From positions 1-9,228 of the forward strand of contig JACOYM010000082.1 in assembly GCA_016181905.1 (NCBI GenBank): DNA of 9,228 bases, in the 5' to 3' direction. Below are positions 1 to 4,870 of the stretch, one piece after another. This DNA comes from Candidatus Pacearchaeota archaeon. GTDB taxonomy: Archaea; Nanobdellota; Nanobdellia; Pacearchaeales; GW2011-AR1. Made by a program: the position numbers and the translations under genes. Below the pieces are notes generated by a model. The model did no database searches. It was not told where the DNA came from and saw only the letters and a list, made by a program, of their open reading frames with translations. Position 1 is the stretch's first letter; every line of letters begins with the position of its first letter.

Positions 1-38
1 ATTGTTGAGTAAGCAAACAATTTGAAGAAAAGCAAGAT

Positions 39-46
39 TTTATATA
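39..46 (+). promoter_or_regulatory. TATA box of the membrane winged-helix gene
   Basis: The element TTTATATA lies 32 bases (centre to ATG) before the start codon at 75. This predicts transcription starting only a few bases upstream of the ATG. No Shine-Dalgarno sequence is visible between them, which fits a very short leader. Confidence 0.6.
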
Positions 47-74
47 TTCATAATTTATTTTATAAAAATCAAAA

Positions 75-554
75 ATGGAAAATAAAAATGTCGGGATTTT
101 GATTATAGGCATATCAATTGTAATTGCAATTCTTGTATGGATATTTAACATCTCACTGAGAAGCATAGCCGGGCTGAGCTGCACCATGGGGCCTACATGC
201 CCGATGTACAACACAGCAAGTGTGCAGATGTGGGTAAGCCTGAGCATTGTTGCAGTTGTTTTCATAATTGGCATTGTAATAATGTTTACCAAGCCGCAAG
301 AAAAAATAGTCATAAGGAAAGTTAGGGAGAAAGAACAAAAAATCAGGGTTAACATGAATGAGCTTGATAAGGATGAAAAAAAGATAGTAAAGGCAATTCA
401 GGATGCAGACGGCACAATCTTTCAGTCAGACATTGCGGACAAAACAGGCTTCAGCAAAGTCAAGGTAACAAGAATACTTGACAGGCTTGAAGGCAGGCAG
501 CTTCTTGAAAGAAAAAGAAGAGGCATGACCAATGTTGTAGTCTTGAAAGGTTAA
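75..554 (+). CDS. Membrane-anchored winged-helix protein (putative transcription regulator)
   Basis: This 159-residue protein has two hydrophobic segments (about residues 6-24 and 50-71) joined by a short loop. The loop carries two cysteines, C36 and C42, in a CTMGPTCPM motif. After a charged linker (72-94) comes a winged helix-turn-helix (about 97-158): helices at 100-111 and 117-123, a recognition-like helix at 127-140, then a basic wing (ERKRRG). With both termini in the cytoplasm the loop would face outside, so the cysteines could form a disulfide or bind a ligand. Archaea have many uncharacterised membrane proteins with MarR/ArsR-like C-terminal winged helices, and this fits that class. 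The target genes are unknown. It is monocistronic, convergent with the unknown pair that follows, and expressed from a near-leaderless promoter. The fold is fairly certain; a sensing or regulatory role is inferred. Confidence 0.85.
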   Translation: MENKNVGILIIGISIVIAILVWIFNISLRSIAGLSCTMGPTCPMYNTASVQMWVSLSIVAVVFIIGIVIMFTKPQEKIVIRKVREKEQKIRVNMNELDKDEKKIVKAIQDADGTIFQSDIADKTGFSKVKVTRILDRLEGRQLLERKRRGMTNVVVLKG

Positions 555-572
555 GGCGTGAATAAGGCATAA

Positions 573-590
573 ATTTTTCTTTTCTTTGTT
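573..590 (+). terminator. T-rich terminator after the winged-helix gene
   Basis: A pyrimidine tract, mostly T (TTTTTCTTTTCTTTG), begins 18 bases after the stop codon and fills the gap to the convergent gene. Archaeal RNA polymerase stops at T-rich tracts without needing a hairpin. None is seen here. Confidence 0.5.
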
Positions 591-1270
591 TAATCTTTAG
601 ACATCTCTAATACTTTTTTATTCTGTCTTCCAAAGATTATATTATTTGCCTCAAGAATACATCCTTCTGTATTAACCCACCATTGAAAAGTATACTTATG
701 CTCATCATTTGGATTACTAATCTTTATGTAATACGATGGTAAATCCTGCTTCTTACTTCCACCACTATATTTAAGTTCTTTTGTTAGATAAATAGAGATG
801 TTTTGTTTGGGAAGTTCATAATTCCAGTTAAATTTCTCTCCAACTTTTAAAGAGGGAGGATTAACTTTTTTTAATTCTTCATACATTGACACCGAATATT
901 TATGGACTTCTGTAAAATGAGAAAGATGCCTTAAAAAGATATTTTCTTCAAAAAATAGTTTATCAAATGCTTTTTTTAAACTTTTTTCATCTAAACTTAA
1001 TTGAATCGAAGGTTCATACTCTTTAGAAGTTTCATTATAAGCCTCAACCACAATTCCCTTTTTTATTTGATCATACTTAAGTTCTATAGTCAGATCGTCG
1101 CCTGTTTTTAATGATGCCGCGTCATAATAATATCTAAAAAACTGACCCCCCTCTGCTTGGACTAAACCTTTGTCCGGAAGGATATTTTCCAATATCTTTT
1201 TTGAGGTTTTTATAAAATATGCTTCTTGTTCTTTTGCTATTCTTTGTGTCCAAGTTTTTATCATTTTCAT
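590..1270 (-). CDS. Hypothetical protein, second gene of a two-gene minus-strand operon
   Basis: I do not recognise this 226-residue protein. It has no signal peptide, membrane segment or obvious catalytic motif, so it is probably cytosolic and soluble. The N-terminal third is helical and basic (about 1-35), followed by an aromatic patch (FFRYYYD, 44-50). An alternating beta-rich segment follows, then a helix-rich middle, and the C-terminal part looks beta-rich with a conspicuous QWW at 196-198 and one cysteine at 204. Its ATG overlaps the stop region of the upstream gene by four bases (ATGA), so the two are probably translated together and may act together. A second ATG two codons downstream (1264) is also possible. 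AT content is visibly higher than in the polymerase and NAD genes, which suggests accessory or acquired DNA. No function is proposed. Confidence 0.75.
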   Translation of the reverse strand: MKMIKTWTQRIAKEQEAYFIKTSKKILENILPDKGLVQAEGGQFFRYYYDAASLKTGDDLTIELKYDQIKKGIVVEAYNETSKEYEPSIQLSLDEKSLKKAFDKLFFEENIFLRHLSHFTEVHKYSVSMYEELKKVNPPSLKVGEKFNWNYELPKQNISIYLTKELKYSGGSKKQDLPSYYIKISNPNDEHKYTFQWWVNTEGCILEANNIIFGRQNKKVLEMSKD

Positions 1271-1935
1271 TTTTCCGTTATAGAAACTTCCTGTCCAACC
1301 ATTTCTTTAGCTCTCGCAATTAATTTTCTTCTTTGCCTAGTGAGAAATCTGCATCTCTTACTCTTAATTTTGCTTATCTGCGATTCAGTAGGAGTATAAT
1401 CGGGTCCGAATTCTAAATACTCAAAGATAGTATCAGAATGATTCTCCTCAAGATAATGCCCATTACGATCATCTAACTCCTCATAGTTTTTTCCTATCCT
1501 ATCAGCTATTTTATGAAATTTAGAACTTGAAAATTTTCCATTTAACCTTCTTAATTCGTCAAATGCCCATTTAGAATTTGATCTTTTATGCGGATCCATA
1601 TATAGTGTAACTTTTATTATTTCAGTTAAATGTTTTTTTGCAGTATCTTGTTCTAAATAAGATCTTACATTTTTATAAGAAGAAATATAATCTTGAGCTT
1701 CACTTATACAACCACATAAACTACTATAAGAAAAAATTTTCTCAGCATAGTCTCGATACACCCATTTTGGTAACTTCTCAGAAAGCATTTCAATATAAAT
1801 TGAGCTTGGATTTTTCGAAATAAGAGAATCTAAACTTTTCCTTAAGATTCCCTCTAATAAAGTGGTTTTGTTTAATACTAATGTATGCCCAATTAAATCT
1901 ATCAAGTTTGCCCTATAAATTTTATTTTGTTTCAT
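1267..1935 (-). CDS. Hypothetical protein, first gene of a two-gene minus-strand operon
   Basis: This 222-residue protein matches no family I know. It appears mostly alpha-helical. A CGC at 74-76 sits in the first half, a charged acidic stretch lies at about 150-175, and a strongly basic C-terminal helix (about 189-210, with KSKRCR and RQRRK) could contact nucleic acid. No membrane segment or signal peptide is present. The start is supported by AGGAG ten bases upstream and by a TATA-like element farther up. It leads an operon whose second gene overlaps it by four bases. Transcription diverges from the TrmB-like regulator, which makes that regulator a candidate controller. Sampled lines are only about 23-27% GC. 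Existence as a gene is likely; function is unknown. A toxin-antitoxin or defence role would fit a paired cassette, but no motif supports it. Confidence 0.75.
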   Translation of the reverse strand: MKQNKIYRANLIDLIGHTLVLNKTTLLEGILRKSLDSLISKNPSSIYIEMLSEKLPKWVYRDYAEKIFSYSSLCGCISEAQDYISSYKNVRSYLEQDTAKKHLTEIIKVTLYMDPHKRSNSKWAFDELRRLNGKFSSSKFHKIADRIGKNYEELDDRNGHYLEENHSDTIFEYLEFGPDYTPTESQISKIKSKRCRFLTRQRRKLIARAKEMVGQEVSITEK

Positions 1936-1945
1936 TTTTCTTTTT

Positions 1946-1950
1946 CTCCT
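1946..1950 (-). promoter_or_regulatory. Shine-Dalgarno site of the minus-strand pair
   Basis: Reading on the minus strand, AGGAG lies ten bases before the ATG at 1935. It supports that start and means this operon has a true leader, unlike most other units in the window. Confidence 0.7.
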
Positions 1951-1980
1951 TGCGTTTTAAGACTTCTTGTATTTTGTTGT

Positions 1981-1995
1981 TATCATAAAGTGATA
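1981..1995. promoter_or_regulatory. Palindrome TATCA-N5-TGATA, candidate TrmB-type operator
   Basis: The sequence TATCATAAAGTGATA has perfect five-base arms around a five-base centre. It lies where transcription of the minus-strand pair should start (about 26 bases past its TATA-like element), so a bound protein would block initiation. It resembles the Thermococcales TrmBL1 motif TATCAC-N5-GTGATA in its arms, but the spacing is two bases shorter. A TrmB-like gene begins 87 bases away. The palindrome is observed; its use as an operator is inferred. Confidence 0.4.
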
Positions 1996-2007
1996 TAGGC
2001 TATAGGT

Positions 2008-2017
2008 AATATTTAAG
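2008..2017 (-). promoter_or_regulatory. TATA-like element for the minus-strand pair
   Basis: On the minus strand this reads CTTAAATATT, close to archaeal TATA consensus. It predicts a start near 1987 and a leader of about 50 bases containing the Shine-Dalgarno site. Confidence 0.5.
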
Positions 2018-2051
2018 TCTTTGCTGTGGAAAATAATCAGCAATAGGAAGA

Positions 2052-2059
2052 CTTATATA
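2052..2059 (+). promoter_or_regulatory. TATA box of the TrmB-like gene
   Basis: CTTATATA is centred 26-27 bases before the ATG at 2082, the distance expected from an archaeal TATA box to the transcription start. This predicts a leaderless mRNA. It favours ATG 2082 over the in-frame TTG at 2073. Confidence 0.65.
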
Positions 2060-2081
2060 CTGCAAAGATTTATTGCAAGGC

Positions 2082-2810
2082 ATGGAGGAGGAATTAAAGC
2101 TTTTGGGATTGAATGATACAGATATCAAAGTGTATTTGGCTCTGCTTGAACTGGGCGAATCAATTGCATCTAAAATCGCTGAAAGGGCAAAGATACCGCG
2201 CGCCTCAATATACGACATTCTTGAAAGGCTTATCAAAGAAGGGCTTGTCAGTTATGCAACAAAAGACTTCAATAAGTACTTTAATGCAGCTGACCCAAAA
2301 ACAATTATAGAAAATCTTGAGTACAAAAAGATAAGAATTAAGGATATTCTCCCAAGATTAGAAGAAATCAAGCATAAAGAAGCAGAGGAGAAGATAAAAA
2401 CCGAGGTTTATGAAGGAGTTAAAGGAATGGGAACTATCTTAAATATGATGCTGAAAGAAAAAGAAATTCTTGCAATAGGTGGCTCTGGAAAAATATCTAG
2501 AGTCATGCCTTATTTCATGCCAAGATGGAACAGGCAAAGAAGAATAAAAAGAATAATGGTAAGAATAATATACGAAGATACAGAAGAAAACAGAAAAAGG
2601 GTTAAGCAGGTTGAAAAAGACTTGCAGCCAATAAAATACAGGTTTCTTCATACTGACTATTTATCGCCAATTCTTACAATGATATTTAACAATAAAATTA
2701 TGATTGGATTATGGCACAAAGAGCCGTCTGCTACACTGATAAACAACAAAGAAGCAGCAGAAACTTACAGGCAGTATTTTGAAAGTTTATGGAAAATTGC
2801 GAAGAAATAG
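2082..2810 (+). CDS. TrmB-family transcriptional regulator
   Basis: This 242-residue protein has the TrmB layout (COG1378-like). An N-terminal winged helix-turn-helix (about 5-70) carries the typical PRASIYDILERLIKEGLV recognition region at 39-56. A charged helix (about 73-103) is likely a dimerising coiled coil. A C-terminal effector domain (about 105-242) begins with the common VYEGVKGM pattern and contains GGSG. In characterised members this last domain binds sugars or other ligands and modulates DNA binding; the ligand here cannot be read. Family length is usually 240-350 residues, so this is a short form. The ATG at 2082 is chosen because the TATA box sits at leaderless distance; TTG 2073 would add three residues. 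It diverges from the unknown pair and precedes the protease operon, so it may regulate either. A palindrome in the divergent promoter favours the former. Confidence 0.88.
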   Translation: MEEELKLLGLNDTDIKVYLALLELGESIASKIAERAKIPRASIYDILERLIKEGLVSYATKDFNKYFNAADPKTIIENLEYKKIRIKDILPRLEEIKHKEAEEKIKTEVYEGVKGMGTILNMMLKEKEILAIGGSGKISRVMPYFMPRWNRQRRIKRIMVRIIYEDTEENRKRVKQVEKDLQPIKYRFLHTDYLSPILTMIFNNKIMIGLWHKEPSATLINNKEAAETYRQYFESLWKIAKK

Positions 2811-2815
2811 CACAT

Positions 2816-2826
2816 ATATTTTTAAA
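2816..2826 (+). terminator. T-rich tract after the TrmB-like gene
   Basis: TATATTTTTAA shortly after the stop codon is a plausible archaeal T-tract terminator, separating this gene from the protease operon promoter just downstream. It is short, so support is weak. Confidence 0.3.
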
Positions 2827-2836
2827 CAACAAAATC

Positions 2837-2844
2837 TTTAAATA
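2837..2844 (+). promoter_or_regulatory. TATA box of the caspase-like operon
   Basis: TTTAAATA is centred about 26 bases before the ATG at 2866, implying a leaderless transcript for the first gene of the operon. It is one of the best matches to consensus in the window, so the operon has its own promoter independent of the regulator upstream. Confidence 0.7.
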
Positions 2845-2865
2845 TACGCGAAAAAGAGGTTAGAG

Positions 2866-3051
2866 ATGGAGGATAAAAAAGCCAAATTTCTAAGAATTTA
2901 TGCAAATGTTCCGGAAAGTTTAAGAGGGGATATCATTGTAATAGTGAATGAAAAGACTTATACTTGGAATATTGCATATTTTGAAATAAAAAATAACACC
3001 TCTCTTGGAGAGAAAATCTTAAAAATCTTGGAGGAGACAAATATAATATGA
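2866..3051 (+). CDS. Small conserved-looking protein, first gene of the caspase-like operon
   Basis: The 61-residue product has no known function. It starts with a short basic stretch, then FLRIYANVP (8-16), a strand-forming IIVIVN (23-28), a second strand around TWNIAYFEI (33-41), and a terminal amphipathic helix (about 45-58) with the pattern NNTSLGEKIL. This reads as a compact globular alpha/beta domain, not a spurious frame. From memory, similar small proteins with IYAN and NNT.LGxKIL motifs occur in DPANN and candidate-phylum genomes, but I cannot verify this. No membrane segment or cysteine is present. The ATG is set by a TATA box at leaderless distance. The stop overlaps the next start by four bases, so translation is coupled. 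Its place ahead of a caspase-like protein suggests a partner, inhibitor or substrate; that is inference. Confidence 0.8.
   Translation: MEDKKAKFLRIYANVPESLRGDIIVIVNEKTYTWNIAYFEIKNNTSLGEKILKILEETNII
3030..3036 (+). promoter_or_regulatory. Shine-Dalgarno site of the 80-residue gene
   Basis: GGAGGAG lies eleven bases before the ATG at 3048, inside the preceding gene. It is the strongest ribosome binding site in the operon and confirms that this start is used. Confidence 0.7.
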
Positions 3052-3290
3052 GCGGAGAAAAACAAGAAATAAGCGAGAAAATAAAACAGCTGGTTATAGC
3101 GAGGATAAAAGCGCAAATGCCATCTAACTTAAAACTTTCAATGGGCTTTGAGAATAGCCTCACAAAAGAAGAGATGATAGAGCATGTTAAAGCTGGAGAT
3201 GAACAAGGAACGCATATAGTAAATATGCACCTAAATTTTATAAAAGCGCTAACAAGCGGGAAGTTAATGAAAGAGGTTAATTCTGTTTAA
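3048..3290 (+). CDS. Small helical protein, second gene of the caspase-like operon
   Basis: This 80-residue protein of unknown function appears almost entirely helical. A first helix covers about 5-24 (ISEKIKQLVIARIKAQ), followed by a break at MPSNLKLSMG (24-33). Two further helices follow at about 39-50 (TKEEMIEHVKAG) and 51-74. It has no cysteine, membrane segment or signal peptide. The TKEEMIEHV.AGDE segment has the look of a conserved interaction helix. Its ATG shares four bases with the stop of the previous gene, and its stop is one base before the peptidase start. The three proteins are therefore very likely made together in similar amounts. It may be an adaptor or substrate of the peptidase, but nothing in the sequence proves this. 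Gene reality is well supported by the ribosome binding site and the tight packing. Confidence 0.8.
   Translation: MSGEKQEISEKIKQLVIARIKAQMPSNLKLSMGFENSLTKEEMIEHVKAGDEQGTHIVNMHLNFIKALTSGKLMKEVNSV
3272..3277 (+). promoter_or_regulatory. Shine-Dalgarno-like site of the caspase-like gene
   Basis: AGAGGT lies 14 bases before the ATG at 3292. The spacing is long, so initiation may depend mainly on ribosomes finishing the preceding gene, whose stop is one base upstream. Confidence 0.45.
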
Positions 3291-3291
3291 G

Positions 3292-3939
3292 ATGCAAAAT
3301 GGCTTAATTATCACTCTGCCACAATGCGATGATGCAACAGAATACTTAACATACTATTCTAAATTTGTAACAAAAGAAGCAGAGAAAAAAGGGATAAAAA
3401 CAAAAGAAATTCATGATAATGAGCTTAATTTAAAAGATTTCATAAAAATTATAAAAAAATTAGATTATAACTTTGTTGTTTTTAATGGGCATGGCACAAC
3501 AAATTCAATTTTAGGGCATAAGGCTAATGTGATTCTTAAAGTAGGAGTTAATGAAGAACTAATGAAAGATAGAATAATCTATGCCCGCTCGTGCAATGCT
3601 GCTGTTTCTTTAGGGGTAGAATGCACAAAAAATTCTAATGGCGCTTTTATAGGGTATATTTTTCCATTTGTATTTTATATGAATGAAAAATGGAGCACTA
3701 AGCCATTAAATGACAATGTTGCAAAATTGTTTTTAGAGCCTTCAAACCAAATCCCCATCTCATTAATCAAAGGCAACTCTGCAAAAGAATCAGACATAAA
3801 CTCCAAAGAGCATATTCTCAAGAATATAAACAAAATTTTAAGAACTCCTTCAGAGCCAGATACTCCTTTTATTGTAGAGGGATTATGGAATAATTATTTA
3901 GGGCAGGTTGTGAGGGGCAACGACTCTGCAAAAGTATGA
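3292..3939 (+). CDS. Caspase-like (clan CD) cysteine peptidase homologue
   Basis: The 215-residue protein shows the caspase/gingipain/CHAT pattern. A first strand (GLIITLPQ, 4-11) is followed by a helix. The strand FVVFNGHG ends in catalytic-type His67-Gly68. A second strand, IIYARSC, places Cys101 34 residues later, as expected for the His/Cys dyad of this clan, followed by NAAVSLG. A downstream strand GAFIGYIFPFVF (117-128) and the segment PLNDNVAKLFLEPSN (138-152) complete a plausible fold, with a helical C-terminal part. There is no signal peptide or membrane segment, so it is likely cytoplasmic, and no prodomain or fused sensor is present, unlike many CHAT and metacaspase proteins. Any sensing or substrate function may lie in the two small proteins encoded immediately upstream. 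Assignment rests on motif order and strand pattern only. Peptidase activity and specificity are inferred. Local GC is low (15-37% in sampled lines). Confidence 0.75.
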   Translation: MQNGLIITLPQCDDATEYLTYYSKFVTKEAEKKGIKTKEIHDNELNLKDFIKIIKKLDYNFVVFNGHGTTNSILGHKANVILKVGVNEELMKDRIIYARSCNAAVSLGVECTKNSNGAFIGYIFPFVFYMNEKWSTKPLNDNVAKLFLEPSNQIPISLIKGNSAKESDINSKEHILKNINKILRTPSEPDTPFIVEGLWNNYLGQVVRGNDSAKV

Positions 3940-4043
3940 TGCAAGAAGAGAAGAAATAACACCTCGAAAAATAAATTTAAACAAGAACGAAATAAAGCAC
4001 TTTTAACGATAACTTTAATAGCTGCATAAAATTACTATTCATT
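3940..4043 (+). other. Intergenic spacer between the peptidase operon and the phosphatase gene
   Basis: These 104 A-rich bases contain the phosphatase promoter near the right end. I see no hairpin, RNA gene or strong T tract, so where the protease operon terminates is unclear. Confidence 0.5.
4013..4020 (+). promoter_or_regulatory. TATA-like element of the phosphatase gene
   Basis: CTTTAATA is centred 27-28 bases before the ATG at 4044, again at leaderless distance. An alternative, AATTTAAAC at about 3975, would give a longer leader without a ribosome binding site and is less likely. Confidence 0.5.
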
Positions 4044-4850
4044 ATGCTTAAAAAAATAATAAATATTGCGCTTGGCGCAGGAGAAATAGTGCTGAACCTC
4101 AGGAAAGAGGGATTTCAGACGCAGACAAAAGAGGATTCTTTTGATTTTGTGACTTCAGCAGACATAAAATCTGAAGAATATATTCTAAAGAGATTATTAA
4201 AAGAATTTCCAGGCGATTCTATTCTTTCTGAGGAGAAAGGAAAGATAGAAAACAATACTTCAAGTATTTGGATGGTTGACCCATTGGATGGAACAAAAGA
4301 TTTCAAAAATGGAGGAACTGGCTTTTCAATAATGATTGGGTTATGCCAAGATGGAAAGCCTGTTCTTGGGGTGGTATATGCGCCAGCAAAAAACTTGCTT
4401 TATTTCTCTGAAAAAGGCAGGGGGTCTTATCTAAGAATTGGCGGAAAAGACCATAAACTGGGCGTAAGCTCAAAAAAAGACCTGAAAGATGCTATAATGG
4501 TTACGCGAATCCCTCATGGCGAAAAGAGAACTGAAGACAAAATTGAAGAATTATTCAATGTAAGAGAAAAGATTCCAGAGAGCAGTGTTGGCATAAAACT
4601 TGGGTTGATTGCTTCTGGCAAAGCAGATTTTCATGTAAATGCTAATTTTCGGGCAAATAAATGGGATACTTGCGCGCCGCAGATTATCTTGGAAGAAGCA
4701 GGCGGGAAAATTACTGATTTATATGGGCATACTCTTGATTATAACCAATCTGAAAATAAGTGGCTGCATTCATTTGTAGCGTCTAATGGAGTTTTGCATA
4801 AAAAGATACTTGATGAATTAAAAGTCTTTCACACAACAAGTTTTAAATAA
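4044..4850 (+). CDS. CysQ/BPNT-like phosphatase, inositol monophosphatase superfamily
   Basis: The 268 residues carry all metal-site motifs of the Li+-sensitive phosphatase superfamily. The acidic pair E63-E64 lies in SEEKG, D79 and D82 in VDPLDGTKDF (78-87), and D208 in the C-terminal KWDTCAP...EEAGG (206-221). Members use two or three Mg2+ ions to remove phosphate from small substrates. The DPLDGTK.F and WDTCAP forms resemble CysQ and animal BPNT1, which hydrolyse 3'-phosphoadenosine 5'-phosphate to AMP, more than the archaeal inositol monophosphatase/fructose bisphosphatase group. Substrate choice therefore leans to 3'(2'),5'-bisphosphate nucleotides, but inositol phosphate cannot be excluded. 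Length is normal and the protein is cytosolic. It has its own promoter and stands between the peptidase operon and the polymerase. No sulfate-assimilation genes are in view, so the source of such a nucleotide is open. Confidence 0.85.
   Translation: MLKKIINIALGAGEIVLNLRKEGFQTQTKEDSFDFVTSADIKSEEYILKRLLKEFPGDSILSEEKGKIENNTSSIWMVDPLDGTKDFKNGGTGFSIMIGLCQDGKPVLGVVYAPAKNLLYFSEKGRGSYLRIGGKDHKLGVSSKKDLKDAIMVTRIPHGEKRTEDKIEELFNVREKIPESSVGIKLGLIASGKADFHVNANFRANKWDTCAPQIILEEAGGKITDLYGHTLDYNQSENKWLHSFVASNGVLHKKILDELKVFHTTSFK
4842..4849 (+). promoter_or_regulatory. TATA box of the DNA polymerase gene
   Basis: TTTAAATA is centred 25-26 bases before the ATG at 4871 and overlaps the last codons and stop of the phosphatase gene. 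The polymerase therefore appears to have its own leaderless promoter embedded in the end of its neighbour. Confidence 0.65.
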
Positions 4851-4870
4851 CTTGCCTGCTTTTTGCTCTT

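Noticed and set aside
590..1935. Calling the unknown pair a toxin-antitoxin or defence system
   Set aside because: The overlapping layout is suggestive, but neither protein shows a nuclease, kinase, acetyltransferase or DNA-binding motif that I can identify. Both are left as hypothetical.
2073..2081. TTG at 2073 as start of the TrmB-like gene
   Set aside because: It adds only three residues, and the TATA box is centred 26-27 bases before ATG 2082, which fits a leaderless start there. From 2073 the spacing would be too short.
2866..3051. Reading the 61-residue protein as a ubiquitin-like modifier
   Set aside because: Its size and strand-strand-helix pattern are vaguely similar, but there is no C-terminal di-glycine and no E1/E2-like gene nearby.
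3936..3950. C-box-like sequence (ATGATGC) suggesting a C/D box RNA after the peptidase gene
   Set aside because: No D box or paired C'/D' motifs lie at a suitable distance, and the sequence overlaps a stop codon.
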